Virus record (IMG/VR): IMGVR_UViG_3300036834_000211
Location: 50,542 to 114,541 of that record
Source of the DNA: a virus
DNA length: 64,000 bases
Direction: 5' to 3' (one strand)
The translations under genes were made by a program, and so were the position numbers. This document shows, in pieces, positions 31,740 to 38,922 of this stretch. Below the pieces are notes generated by a model that was not told the DNA's origin, ran no database searches, and was given only the letters and a program-made list of their open reading frames with translations. Position 1 is the first letter of the stretch. Every line of letters starts with the position of its first letter.

Positions 31740-32470
31740 GTGATCCTATCATCTACGTGTTGCTGAGCGGAGGGATCGACAGTGCCACCGCACTGGGCCT
31801 CGCCGTTGAGAAGGTGGACGAGGTGCGATGCGTTACGATCGACTACGGACAGCGTCACCGCCGCGAGATCGAGGCTGCCGCTGCCCTGGCTGAGATATAC
31901 GACTGCGAGTACGATCTCATCTCGATGCCGATGGGACGGACGATGCTGACCGATCCGACGATTGAGGTGCCCGACGTCGACTATAGCGAGATCATCGGCG
32001 TATCACCCACCTACGTCCCATTTCGCAATGGTCTCATGCTGTCGACGGTGGCTTCTTACATTGCGGGTCGGCATCACGACCTATCTCAAAGGTTTATCGA
32101 CCCTGGTGATGGCGGCATTGGAAAGCCACTCAATCCTGATTACGACCGAGACTGTTTGATCTACTGGGGGGCCCACGCTGAGGATGCAGCCGGCGGGGCG
32201 TATCCGGACTGCACTGCCGAGTTCGTGGGTGCGATGTCGTGCGCGATTGCCATCGCAACGTCGCATAAGGTTAGATTGGTGGCACCCTTCGTCGCGATGT
32301 CGAAGGCCGAGGTTGTCGAGCGAGGGTCCCTACTGGGCGTGTCGTATCGGTGGACGTGGAGTTGCTACAAAGGGGGTGAGAAGCACTGTGGGGTCTGTCC
32401 TACGTGTCGAGCTCGCAAGAGGGCCTTCCTCGATGCGGAGGTTGCGGATCCGACTGAGTACGCCGAGTAG
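31736..32470 (+). CDS. queC: 7-cyano-7-deazaguanine (preQ0) synthase QueC
   Basis: A 244-residue protein. The N-terminal PP-loop LLSGGIDSATAL binds ATP; the family signature DYGQRHRREIEAA follows; the C-terminus YKGGEKHCGVCPTCRARKRAF holds the zinc Cys cluster. It converts 7-carboxy-7-deazaguanine to preQ0 with ammonia. It is ATGA-coupled to the radical SAM gene. Full length, no fusion to an amidotransferase. Confidence 0.92.
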   Translation: MSDPIIYVLLSGGIDSATALGLAVEKVDEVRCVTIDYGQRHRREIEAAAALAEIYDCEYDLISMPMGRTMLTDPTIEVPDVDYSEIIGVSPTYVPFRNGLMLSTVASYIAGRHHDLSQRFIDPGDGGIGKPLNPDYDRDCLIYWGAHAEDAAGGAYPDCTAEFVGAMSCAIAIATSHKVRLVAPFVAMSKAEVVERGSLLGVSYRWTWSCYKGGEKHCGVCPTCRARKRAFLDAEVADPTEYAE

Positions 32471-32475
32471 CCGCC

Positions 32476-32568
32476 TGCGCGTGCCGTCCAGCTTGACAAA
32501 AGTATTTTGGGCTATCGCTATAGCCTCCAGGCTCCTCGCTGGGATGGACGAGCCTTAAAGACGATTTC
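32476..32568 (+). repeat. Intergenic repeat family, copy B
   Basis: It starts 5 nt after the queC stop. The first arm, 32476-32496, is followed by an internal 7-bp hairpin (GGGCTAT and ATAGCCT around CGCT, one G-U), and AGGCTC pairs with GAGCCT further on. GTCCA in the first arm can pair with TGGAC near the end. The final GGACGAGCCTT.AAGACGATTTC block, with one variable position, is shared with copy A. The first 22 nt match the reverse complement of copy E exactly. Confidence 0.6.
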
Positions 32569-32581
32569 CTAGGAGAGCAGT

Positions 32582-32953
32582 ATGACTGAGACTTTTACTC
32601 GTTTGGTGGACAAGCATCATTCTCCATTGATTTTAAGGAAATATACGAAATGGGGCTTTCCTGTTTATGTGTCGATCATTGCCGATAACGATTTGAGTGA
32701 CTTTGATGAAGTGGTAGTTGGGTATGTTGAGGAACATAAGGTTGAGGGGTGGGTTAATGATATTCAGAGATTGCGTAATCTTGCTGGTGAATTAACTGAG
32801 TATTTGTGTCGAAAATATGATAAAACTGAGGGGGTAGGTGTGATGCTCTACGTCGACAAACTGTTTGTGGTCTCTCTATTCGGGGATCATATGAATCATG
32901 GTTCGTGCAAACAAGAATTCTATGATTTAGTAAAGATATCTGCCCATATTTGA
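32582..32953 (+). CDS. Hypothetical protein in a low-GC insert
   Basis: A 123-residue protein with AGGAG upstream of its ATG. Alternating strands and helices (WGFPVYVSIIADNDLSDFDE, then LRNLAGELTEYLCRKY) suggest a compact alpha-beta fold. No family recognised. Base and codon use are clearly AT rich, like the HNH gene behind it and unlike the flanking queC. The pair probably entered together. Confidence 0.6.
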   Translation: MTETFTRLVDKHHSPLILRKYTKWGFPVYVSIIADNDLSDFDEVVVGYVEEHKVEGWVNDIQRLRNLAGELTEYLCRKYDKTEGVGVMLYVDKLFVVSLFGDHMNHGSCKQEFYDLVKISAHI

Positions 32954-32963
32954 GGTCACCAGG

Positions 32964-33623
32964 ATGAGAAAAGGGTACAAGCAGACATTAGCACATCGAA
33001 TTTCTCGATTGGCTTGGTTGAAAGATAGTGAGAAACTTAGACAAGCGATTGAGAAGTCGTCGACATCGCAGCGAGGTATTCGACGCCCTTGTATATCCGG
33101 AAGCAGACATCCAAATTATGGTAATATTGGTCATTTGTCTGATCGCAAGTGGGTGACTAATGGGATTGAGAATAAACGGATTTATATTAATGAAGAGATT
33201 CCATTGGGTTGGCGGTCTGGGATGTTATTAAAGAAGAAGAGTAGTAAAGTACACCGTTGTTTAGTTGGTTCATTTACGAATATTGAATGGGAGGGATTAA
33301 AGCGATACTACGATTTTAGATGTCATTGCTGTCGAAAACAAGAACCGGAGGTTAAACTTGAGAAGGATCATATAGTTCCGGTCAGTCTCGGGGGATTGAA
33401 TATTATTGAGAACATTCAGCCTCTTTGTGTTCGATGTAATCGGATTAAGAAAGCCCGTATTATTGCTTATAGAGTTAATAGGTTTCATAGTCTAGTTCGT
33501 ATGCGAGAACGACTAGAGTCTATTCTAAGGAAAAGAGCTGCGTTAGGTTTGCTTGATATTGAGTTTACTAGAATGCTGGCCTTCGAATTGGGGGTGCAGC
33601 TTCCGACGTCGATTGGTATTTGA
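32964..33623 (+). CDS. HNH homing endonuclease
   Basis: A 219-residue protein with GAGG and AGG before its ATG. The HNH core lies in residues about 108-155: FRCHCCRKQE, LEKDHIVPVSLGG, ENIQPLCVRCNRIKKAR, with two Cys pairs for structural zinc and the DH catalytic pair. The N-terminal half is basic and probably binds DNA. Strong AT bias marks it as a recent mobile gene inserted between queC and the deacetylase gene. Its stop overlaps the next start (TGATG). Confidence 0.85.
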   Translation: MRKGYKQTLAHRISRLAWLKDSEKLRQAIEKSSTSQRGIRRPCISGSRHPNYGNIGHLSDRKWVTNGIENKRIYINEEIPLGWRSGMLLKKKSSKVHRCLVGSFTNIEWEGLKRYYDFRCHCCRKQEPEVKLEKDHIVPVSLGGLNIIENIQPLCVRCNRIKKARIIAYRVNRFHSLVRMRERLESILRKRAALGLLDIEFTRMLAFELGVQLPTSIGI

Positions 33624-34108
33624 TGTCTTCCATCTCCATCTGGGCACCCCACCCCGACGATGAGATAATCGGATGCTGGTCCGCCCTGCATCTAAAGCAC
33701 CGAGTTGATGACATATCGGTGATCTACTTGTCGGGTGTTGGTGATCCCGGTATAGAGAGATCACAGGCGAGGTTTGGTTTTCGATATCTGTACGCAGGAT
33801 ACGCGAATATGGAGGCGGCTGGGCCATATAGTACCGTCTTGGCACCCGATCCTGCGTCGGATTGGCACCCGCTGCATCAGCGGGTCGGTCAGGTGGCCCA
33901 GCATATGTTCCGCGACGGTAAGATCAGGCGTTTGATCATGTACACGACGAGGATGTTGGCTCCGTACGTATTCGAGGTGGCGAACCCAGCGGCGAAGCGA
34001 GCGGCGTTGAACGATTGCTATCCCGAGAAGAGCAGCCTTTGGGAGTCCGATCACAGGTTCTTCCTGTTCGAGGGCTACTGCTCCTGGTTGCGCCCCGGTG
34101 AAATATGA
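33623..34108 (+). CDS. PIG-L family deacetylase
   Basis: A 161-residue protein; ATG 33623 gives MSSISIWAPHPDDEIIGC, containing the zinc-binding and catalytic HPDDE motif of GlcNAc deacetylases (PIG-L, MshB, BshB). A second His occurs in PASDWHPLHQRV, as expected for the third zinc ligand. It is short for the family (usually about 220) but has both motifs. Next to a glycosyltransferase and DpdA, it could deacetylate an amino sugar attached to a modified base. Confidence 0.8.
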   Translation: MSSISIWAPHPDDEIIGCWSALHLKHRVDDISVIYLSGVGDPGIERSQARFGFRYLYAGYANMEAAGPYSTVLAPDPASDWHPLHQRVGQVAQHMFRDGKIRRLIMYTTRMLAPYVFEVANPAAKRAALNDCYPEKSSLWESDHRFFLFEGYCSWLRPGEI

Positions 34109-34145
34109 TTACGTAAGAAACGGCCAATGATCAGGAGAACATAAA

Positions 34146-35081
34146 ATGGGAAGACTAATAGTCGTACCTCAGTATCCCGCCAGACTTAGGTATCAAGAGT
34201 GGTATCCGCAGCGGATGCGAGAGTATGCCAATCACTTTGACGAGGTCATCTTCCTCAAGCCCGACACTGAAGCCCTGCTTCCACCATTGGGTGGATTCTC
34301 TCCCGTCGACTTGGCATTAGACTACGAGCTCTGTCAGATCAGGACGTACCTCGATCTGACACTCGAAGATGAAAACGTGCTGTTGCTGTGCGACCTCAGC
34401 TTCCCCGGGCTGTTCGCCTCCGTCCTGTACCACAAGCGCCCCAGTCGTTGCTTTACCATCTGCCACGGGACGTCGAGGAACAAGCACGACTACTTTGCCG
34501 ACTGTCGATCCAGTAAGTGGAGCGTCGAGGGCGGGCACAGTGAGCTGTTCGAAGGGGTATTCGTCGCGACTGAGTACCACCGCCGGAAGTTGGGTTGGTC
34601 CAACTGCCACGTCGTCTCCTTCCCACTCCCTCGAATTAGCGAACTGGGGGATCTTCACCCTTCCATCGTACGTGCGTACCGACCGAGTCGTATCGTCAGC
34701 GTTGCCCGACCCGGCCTGCAGAAGGTGAATCTGGAGGTCGAGCAGGAGATCGAGGAGATGACGGGCAGTCGGATCGTCAGGTTCCACGAGACGGGTGGAC
34801 GGACTTGGTCCGACTATTACTCGTTCCTGCGGGACGCTGACTTCCTGCTGGTCTCGTCGAGGGAGGAGACCTACGGCTACCAGGTAATTGACGCGCTATC
34901 GGTGGGTACGGTTCCCATTGCCCCCCGCGCGTTGTCGTACCCCGAGTTGCTGCCAGCTCGCTGTCTGTACGAACCCGGCAGTGCAGTGGATGCGGTCGCT
35001 GTGATGGAGCGGTATCCCACTTGTCCGGCCTTGTGGGAAGATACATTCATCAGGGACACTGCTCGTATAATGCAAGCATGA
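34146..35081 (+). CDS. Glycosyltransferase, GT-B fold
   Basis: A 311-residue protein with AGGAG upstream. The C-terminal domain carries DADFLLVSSREETYGYQVID, then ALSVGTVPIAPRALSYPELLP, the donor-binding pattern of GT1/GT4-type enzymes (Glu near 245). The N-terminal domain reads as a Rossmann-like acceptor domain. ATGA-coupled to dpdA and preceded by a PIG-L deacetylase, the order seen in GlcNAc transferase plus deacetylase pairs. It probably transfers a sugar to the deazaguanine or to DNA carrying it. Confidence 0.75.
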   Translation: MGRLIVVPQYPARLRYQEWYPQRMREYANHFDEVIFLKPDTEALLPPLGGFSPVDLALDYELCQIRTYLDLTLEDENVLLLCDLSFPGLFASVLYHKRPSRCFTICHGTSRNKHDYFADCRSSKWSVEGGHSELFEGVFVATEYHRRKLGWSNCHVVSFPLPRISELGDLHPSIVRAYRPSRIVSVARPGLQKVNLEVEQEIEEMTGSRIVRFHETGGRTWSDYYSFLRDADFLLVSSREETYGYQVIDALSVGTVPIAPRALSYPELLPARCLYEPGSAVDAVAVMERYPTCPALWEDTFIRDTARIMQA

Positions 35082-36409
35082 CGAAGAGATTCATCTTCAT
35101 GCTCGACAGTGGTGCCTACTCGGTGTGGGCTCGATCCAATTCGAACCCGCATCGATTGGAACTGCGTCGTCGAGTGCTCGAGGCGTTGAAGGTCCACGGG
35201 AGCAAGAAGAGAGCGGCTGAAGAATTGGGTATCCCTCTAGGTCTGGTCCAGACCGTATCCAGTGACGAGGTCGAGCGCAGAGTGACGCTTGAGAACTATG
35301 CCGAATTCGTGAGTGGACACAGACACCTGTTCCGCGGTGGTGTGTGGAATTTTGACGTCATCGGGTCCGACAAGGGCAGTTATGAGAACTGGCTCGAGTT
35401 GCGGCGTCTCGGTGTGGACACCATCCCCGTGCACCACGTCGGCGATGACGTATCGTACTTGACGAAGTATCTCGACGAGTGCGAATTCGTCGGGATTGGT
35501 GCCATTGCCAAGATGGATACGAACAGTAGGATACACGGTCTCGATGACGTGTGGAAGTCTCACTTGTTGACGGGCGACGGATCCCCCCGCTGTCGAGTCC
35601 ACGGACTCGGCTTGACTGACACTTCGATCGTCTTGAGGTACCCTTGGTACTCCGTCGACAGTACGAAGACCATTGCTGCGGCTGCGTACGGTTCGGTCCT
35701 GATCCCAAACTTGAGTAGATCCGAGATCTCATACGACGACCTCATCCCCGTCTCGATAAGTAATCAGTCGAGGAGGGTCGAGTTGCCGAAGGGCAGGTCA
35801 TCGTCGAGTTCAAATTTCTACTTCCTTCCCCAGCGTACTCAAGAGGTACTGTACAAACTGACTGCGGATCTTGGATTTGGGATTAGTCGGACTCTAGAGG
35901 GTCGGGTCCTGCGATCGAAGATGACTTCTCGTAAGAGGCAAGATTCGGTATGGGTCAATGGATTGGGTATCGAAGCTGCTGTCGAAGTGCAGGAATCTGA
36001 GGTTTCGAACAACTTGTCGTCGAGTTGGCGGGCTAGGTATGCTTTTAATCTGCTGATGGTTGATCGGTTTGTCGAGCATTGGCGTCAACTCGGTCGAGCA
36101 ATTCGGATCTACAACGTGGCGGGCGGATCTCACGTGCTCGACGTCTTTACTTCTGTGTCGGACAGTCACCCGGCAAACAGGTCACTCGTCAGTTTCGCTA
36201 AGATGTCCGACAACCTGGTAACCAGATTGGAATGTGCGATCAATGGAGATACAGAGAGAAGTACTATTGTCGGCAATCAAGCTCGTACTGCCGGCGATGG
36301 CTCAGAAGGAACTCTTCGACCAGTCAAACAAGATCGCGTTCGCCGGCGGGAAGGTGGTGGCGTTCAACGACGCCGTCGCAATACTGCATCCCCTTCCTGG
36401 CGGCCTTGA
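35078..36409 (+). CDS. dpdA: DpdA, DNA 7-deazaguanine transglycosylase, with HTH insertion
   Basis: A 443-residue protein; ATG 35078 overlaps the glycosyltransferase stop. It belongs to the phage TGT-like family that swaps guanine in DNA for a 7-deazaguanine. Motifs: MLDSGAYSVW (residues 8-17, Asp for base recognition), VWNFDVIG, FVGIGAIAKM, and RVHGLGLTD followed by RYPWYSVDST with the presumed nucleophile Asp. Residues about 22-68 are an extra helix-turn-helix-like insert (KKRAAEELGIPLGLVQTV). The last 55 residues overlap dnaN out of frame and look non-native. Confidence 0.85.
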   Translation: MTKRFIFMLDSGAYSVWARSNSNPHRLELRRRVLEALKVHGSKKRAAEELGIPLGLVQTVSSDEVERRVTLENYAEFVSGHRHLFRGGVWNFDVIGSDKGSYENWLELRRLGVDTIPVHHVGDDVSYLTKYLDECEFVGIGAIAKMDTNSRIHGLDDVWKSHLLTGDGSPRCRVHGLGLTDTSIVLRYPWYSVDSTKTIAAAAYGSVLIPNLSRSEISYDDLIPVSISNQSRRVELPKGRSSSSSNFYFLPQRTQEVLYKLTADLGFGISRTLEGRVLRSKMTSRKRQDSVWVNGLGIEAAVEVQESEVSNNLSSSWRARYAFNLLMVDRFVEHWRQLGRAIRIYNVAGGSHVLDVFTSVSDSHPANRSLVSFAKMSDNLVTRLECAINGDTERSTIVGNQARTAGDGSEGTLRPVKQDRVRRREGGGVQRRRRNTASPSWRP

Positions 36410-37271
36410 CCTCGAGGGGGCAGTTGATGGTCAGCATCTGTATCGTCTCCTCAACAAGCTGTCTGCCGAAGTTGTCAATCTGACTGTTGACAACGACAAG
36501 ATCCACCTGCGCGCCGGTCGGAGTACGGCATCGTTCAACATACTGCCAGTGACACTACCCATCGACTCGGTCGACATGACGGGGCAGATGGTCGAGTTAC
36601 CCAAGACCTTCGTCGATCAATTGAAATGGGTCAGTTCGAGTTGTGCCCGCGACATGAGCCGACCTGCACTGACCTGCGTCCTGGTCGAGGGTGGATGGAT
36701 GCAGGCCAGCGATTCGTACCGAATCAGTCGAGTCCACCACGGTGACAGCACCACCGGTGCTTGGGACCTCCCTCGATTGATGCTTCCAATTACGCAGATC
36801 GAAGTGCTGGTGGACTATCCGGTCAAGCGCGTGGCACTGTCAGACGGAGGTGAATGGGCTCGATTTGAGACCGAGTCTGGGACCACGTTGTGCGCCAGGT
36901 CGCGGTCCGGTGAATTTCCGAACTTGGCGTCGATGTACGACGTTGAGGGGCATGAGATCCAGTTGACCACCGCACTGGCTCAGGTGATCGAGCGGGCTCA
37001 GATCTTCTCTCGGCGCGAACACTCGATCGACGAGGAGATTCGGATCTCCATGAGGCCCAACCAGATTACGATATCGGCGCAGTACGATGGTGGCAAGTTC
37101 TCCGAGGTGGCTAGATGCGAGGGAGCGGTCGACGGGATCGAGTTCGTGATCCACCCAAAATTCTTATCCGCCGCCCTCGAGTCCGGGACACGATGCGTAT
37201 TGGGTGAGAATAGAGTGAAGTTCAGTGGGACGGATTGGGACCACGTCGTCGCGTTGAAGGTAATGAAATGA
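36243..37271 (+). CDS. dnaN: DNA polymerase sliding clamp (DnaN-like)
   Basis: A 342-residue protein, close to cellular beta-clamp length. ATG 36243 is preferred over GTG 36234. The three-domain pattern is visible: N-terminal LLSAIKLVLPAM, central VDMTGQMVELPKTFVDQLK and TDSYR-type ASDSYRISRVH, C-terminal FVIHPKFLSAALES and VKFSGTDWDHVVALKVMK. It tethers the polymerase to DNA and is loaded by the ATPase at 40676. It overlaps the dpdA 3' end by 167 nt. Confidence 0.85.
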   Translation: MEIQREVLLSAIKLVLPAMAQKELFDQSNKIAFAGGKVVAFNDAVAILHPLPGGLDLEGAVDGQHLYRLLNKLSAEVVNLTVDNDKIHLRAGRSTASFNILPVTLPIDSVDMTGQMVELPKTFVDQLKWVSSSCARDMSRPALTCVLVEGGWMQASDSYRISRVHHGDSTTGAWDLPRLMLPITQIEVLVDYPVKRVALSDGGEWARFETESGTTLCARSRSGEFPNLASMYDVEGHEIQLTTALAQVIERAQIFSRREHSIDEEIRISMRPNQITISAQYDGGKFSEVARCEGAVDGIEFVIHPKFLSAALESGTRCVLGENRVKFSGTDWDHVVALKVMK

Positions 37272-37293
37272 AATCGGATCGGAGGTAGGATGA

Positions 37294-37479
37294 ATGTACT
37301 TCCATTGCGTAGGTCCAGTACACTGCGCGGAGCAGGGTTTGGTGCAGTGCGAATACTGTGAGTGGAGTGATCGAGAGAAGGGTGATCTGCTTCGTCTGTC
37401 GTCTTTAATTCCGACACTGATTAGTCTGGGTATCTTTGCTTGTCTTTGTGGCGCTCGTCTGGTTAACCCGCTGATTTAG
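37294..37479 (+). CDS. Small membrane protein with Cys pair
   Basis: A 61-residue protein. ATG 37294 is used (GGAGG 8 nt upstream); a shorter 23-residue frame starts at ATG 37290. It has HC-x8-C and QCEYC near the start, then one transmembrane segment (LSSLIPTLISLGIFACLCG). No family recognised. Confidence 0.5.
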   Translation: MYFHCVGPVHCAEQGLVQCEYCEWSDREKGDLLRLSSLIPTLISLGIFACLCGARLVNPLI

Positions 37480-37484
37480 TATCG

Positions 37485-38882
37485 ATGTCCGTTCGACCAC
37501 TCTTCGACCTGACTCCGGTTCTCGACGTGCCCGAGCGCGGGCGCACGCTGTCGTGCGTCAGCTGTGGCCTCTACCGGGATGTATTGACGCCGAGGATGCC
37601 GCCCCACGGCGAGAACCGTCGCTCCGTCATGGTCGTTGGCGAGGGACCCGGTGAGACTGAGGACGAGAGGGGCAGGCCCTGGGTCGGCCGCGCTGGTCGA
37701 CTACTGCGGATGGCGCTCGACGACTTCGGACTCGACCTGGATCGCGATTGCGTCTCGCTCAACAGCGTGAATTGCCGACCACCGTCCAACCGCGCGCCGA
37801 CCGGCCACGAGGTTGCCTGCTGCCGATCGAAGGTGGTGTCCCCCGCCGTCGAGCGGTACACTCCCCGAGTCATCCTGTTGATGGGTGGATCGGCCGTCAC
37901 CAGCGTGCTGGGGCCGCTGTGCCCCGAGGCGCTCGGGGCGTCCTCCGGCAAGAAGAAGGCGCCCTCCATTGGCAAGTGGCGCGGGATGACCATCCCCGTC
38001 CCGGAGTGGGGGGCCTGGGTGTGCCCCACGCACCACCCGTCCTACGTCCTGCGAGAGGAGAAGCGCCCCGAGGTCGACACCGTGTGGCGCCAGGATGTCC
38101 GCCGAGCGCTCAAGCTCCTCGATACTCCCGTCCCTCCTCCGGAGGACCTCAGGAGTGAGGTCGAGGTGCTTCGCGTCGAGGTCGACATCCTGCGTGCGAT
38201 CTACCACGCCCACGATGCTCAGTTACTGTCGTACGACTATGAGACGACCGGGCTGCGAGCCTCCCTCCACAAGATCGTGTGCGTCTCGTTTGCGACCTCG
38301 GCCGACAAGGCTTATGCGTTCATGATGCCCGAGTCGGGGCCGATCCGAGGAGCCTGGTCGAAGCTGATGGTCAGGCACCGGGTGGGCAAGATCTCGCACC
38401 ACATGAAGTTTGAGAACGAGTGGACGATCGAGCACTTCGAGGTCGAGGAGATCAACTGGGCGTGGGACTCGATGCTCGCGGCGCACGTCGTCGACAACCG
38501 GGTTGGGATCTGCGGTCTTAAGCACCAGGCATTCTTGAACTTTGGGATCCGGAGCTGGGACGGTCTGATCGCCCCGTACCTGGAATCCGTCGACGAGAAG
38601 GACCCGACCGCGCCCAATCGAATCTGGGAGTTCATTGAGCGCTATGGCGAGGAGGAGTGCCTGATCTACTGTGGGATCGACTCGCTCGTGGCCTTCCGAC
38701 TGGCGATGAGGCAGAGGGAGATTATCGGTGTTGAAGCTCACCATGAAGGGGCTGATCAATCTGCTCAATCTAGGTTATCACATCGAGGTGGAGAAGCCAT
38801 CGGAGGAGGACAAGGTGGAGCGTCGCTCCCCTCGGATGACCATGTGGTATCTAGACGGGGAGACGGGGCTCGGCTCGATTAG
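37485..38882 (+). CDS. Uracil-DNA glycosylase (family 4 type) fused to 3'-5' exonuclease
   Basis: A 465-residue protein. Residues about 24-205 form a family-4 UDG domain: CGLYRD, MVVGEGPGETEDERGRPWVG, LNSVNCRPPSNR and HHPSYVLRE. Residues about 245-410 are the proofreading exonuclease of family A polymerases: Exo I SYDYETTGL, Exo II ISHHMKFENEW, Exo III YCGIDSLVAF. The polymerase domain is on a separate gene (38915). The last 50 residues overlap the 38728 gene out of frame and look non-native. Uracil removal coupled to proofreading is plausible. Confidence 0.8.
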   Translation: MSVRPLFDLTPVLDVPERGRTLSCVSCGLYRDVLTPRMPPHGENRRSVMVVGEGPGETEDERGRPWVGRAGRLLRMALDDFGLDLDRDCVSLNSVNCRPPSNRAPTGHEVACCRSKVVSPAVERYTPRVILLMGGSAVTSVLGPLCPEALGASSGKKKAPSIGKWRGMTIPVPEWGAWVCPTHHPSYVLREEKRPEVDTVWRQDVRRALKLLDTPVPPPEDLRSEVEVLRVEVDILRAIYHAHDAQLLSYDYETTGLRASLHKIVCVSFATSADKAYAFMMPESGPIRGAWSKLMVRHRVGKISHHMKFENEWTIEHFEVEEINWAWDSMLAAHVVDNRVGICGLKHQAFLNFGIRSWDGLIAPYLESVDEKDPTAPNRIWEFIERYGEEECLIYCGIDSLVAFRLAMRQREIIGVEAHHEGADQSAQSRLSHRGGEAIGGGQGGASLPSDDHVVSRRGDGARLD

Positions 38883-38922
38883 TATCAAATCGATCGACGT
38901 GACGCCTGAGAAGGATGGATAG
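38728..38922 (+). CDS. Small hypothetical protein between exonuclease and polymerase
   Basis: A 64-residue protein starting at GTG with GAGGGAG 7 nt upstream. Sequence LTMKGLINLLNLGYHIEVEK, then SIKSIDVTPEKDG, probably a small beta-rich fold. It overlaps the upstream gene by 155 nt and the polymerase gene by 8 nt. No family recognised. Confidence 0.55.
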   Translation: MLKLTMKGLINLLNLGYHIEVEKPSEEDKVERRSPRMTMWYLDGETGLGSISIKSIDVTPEKDG

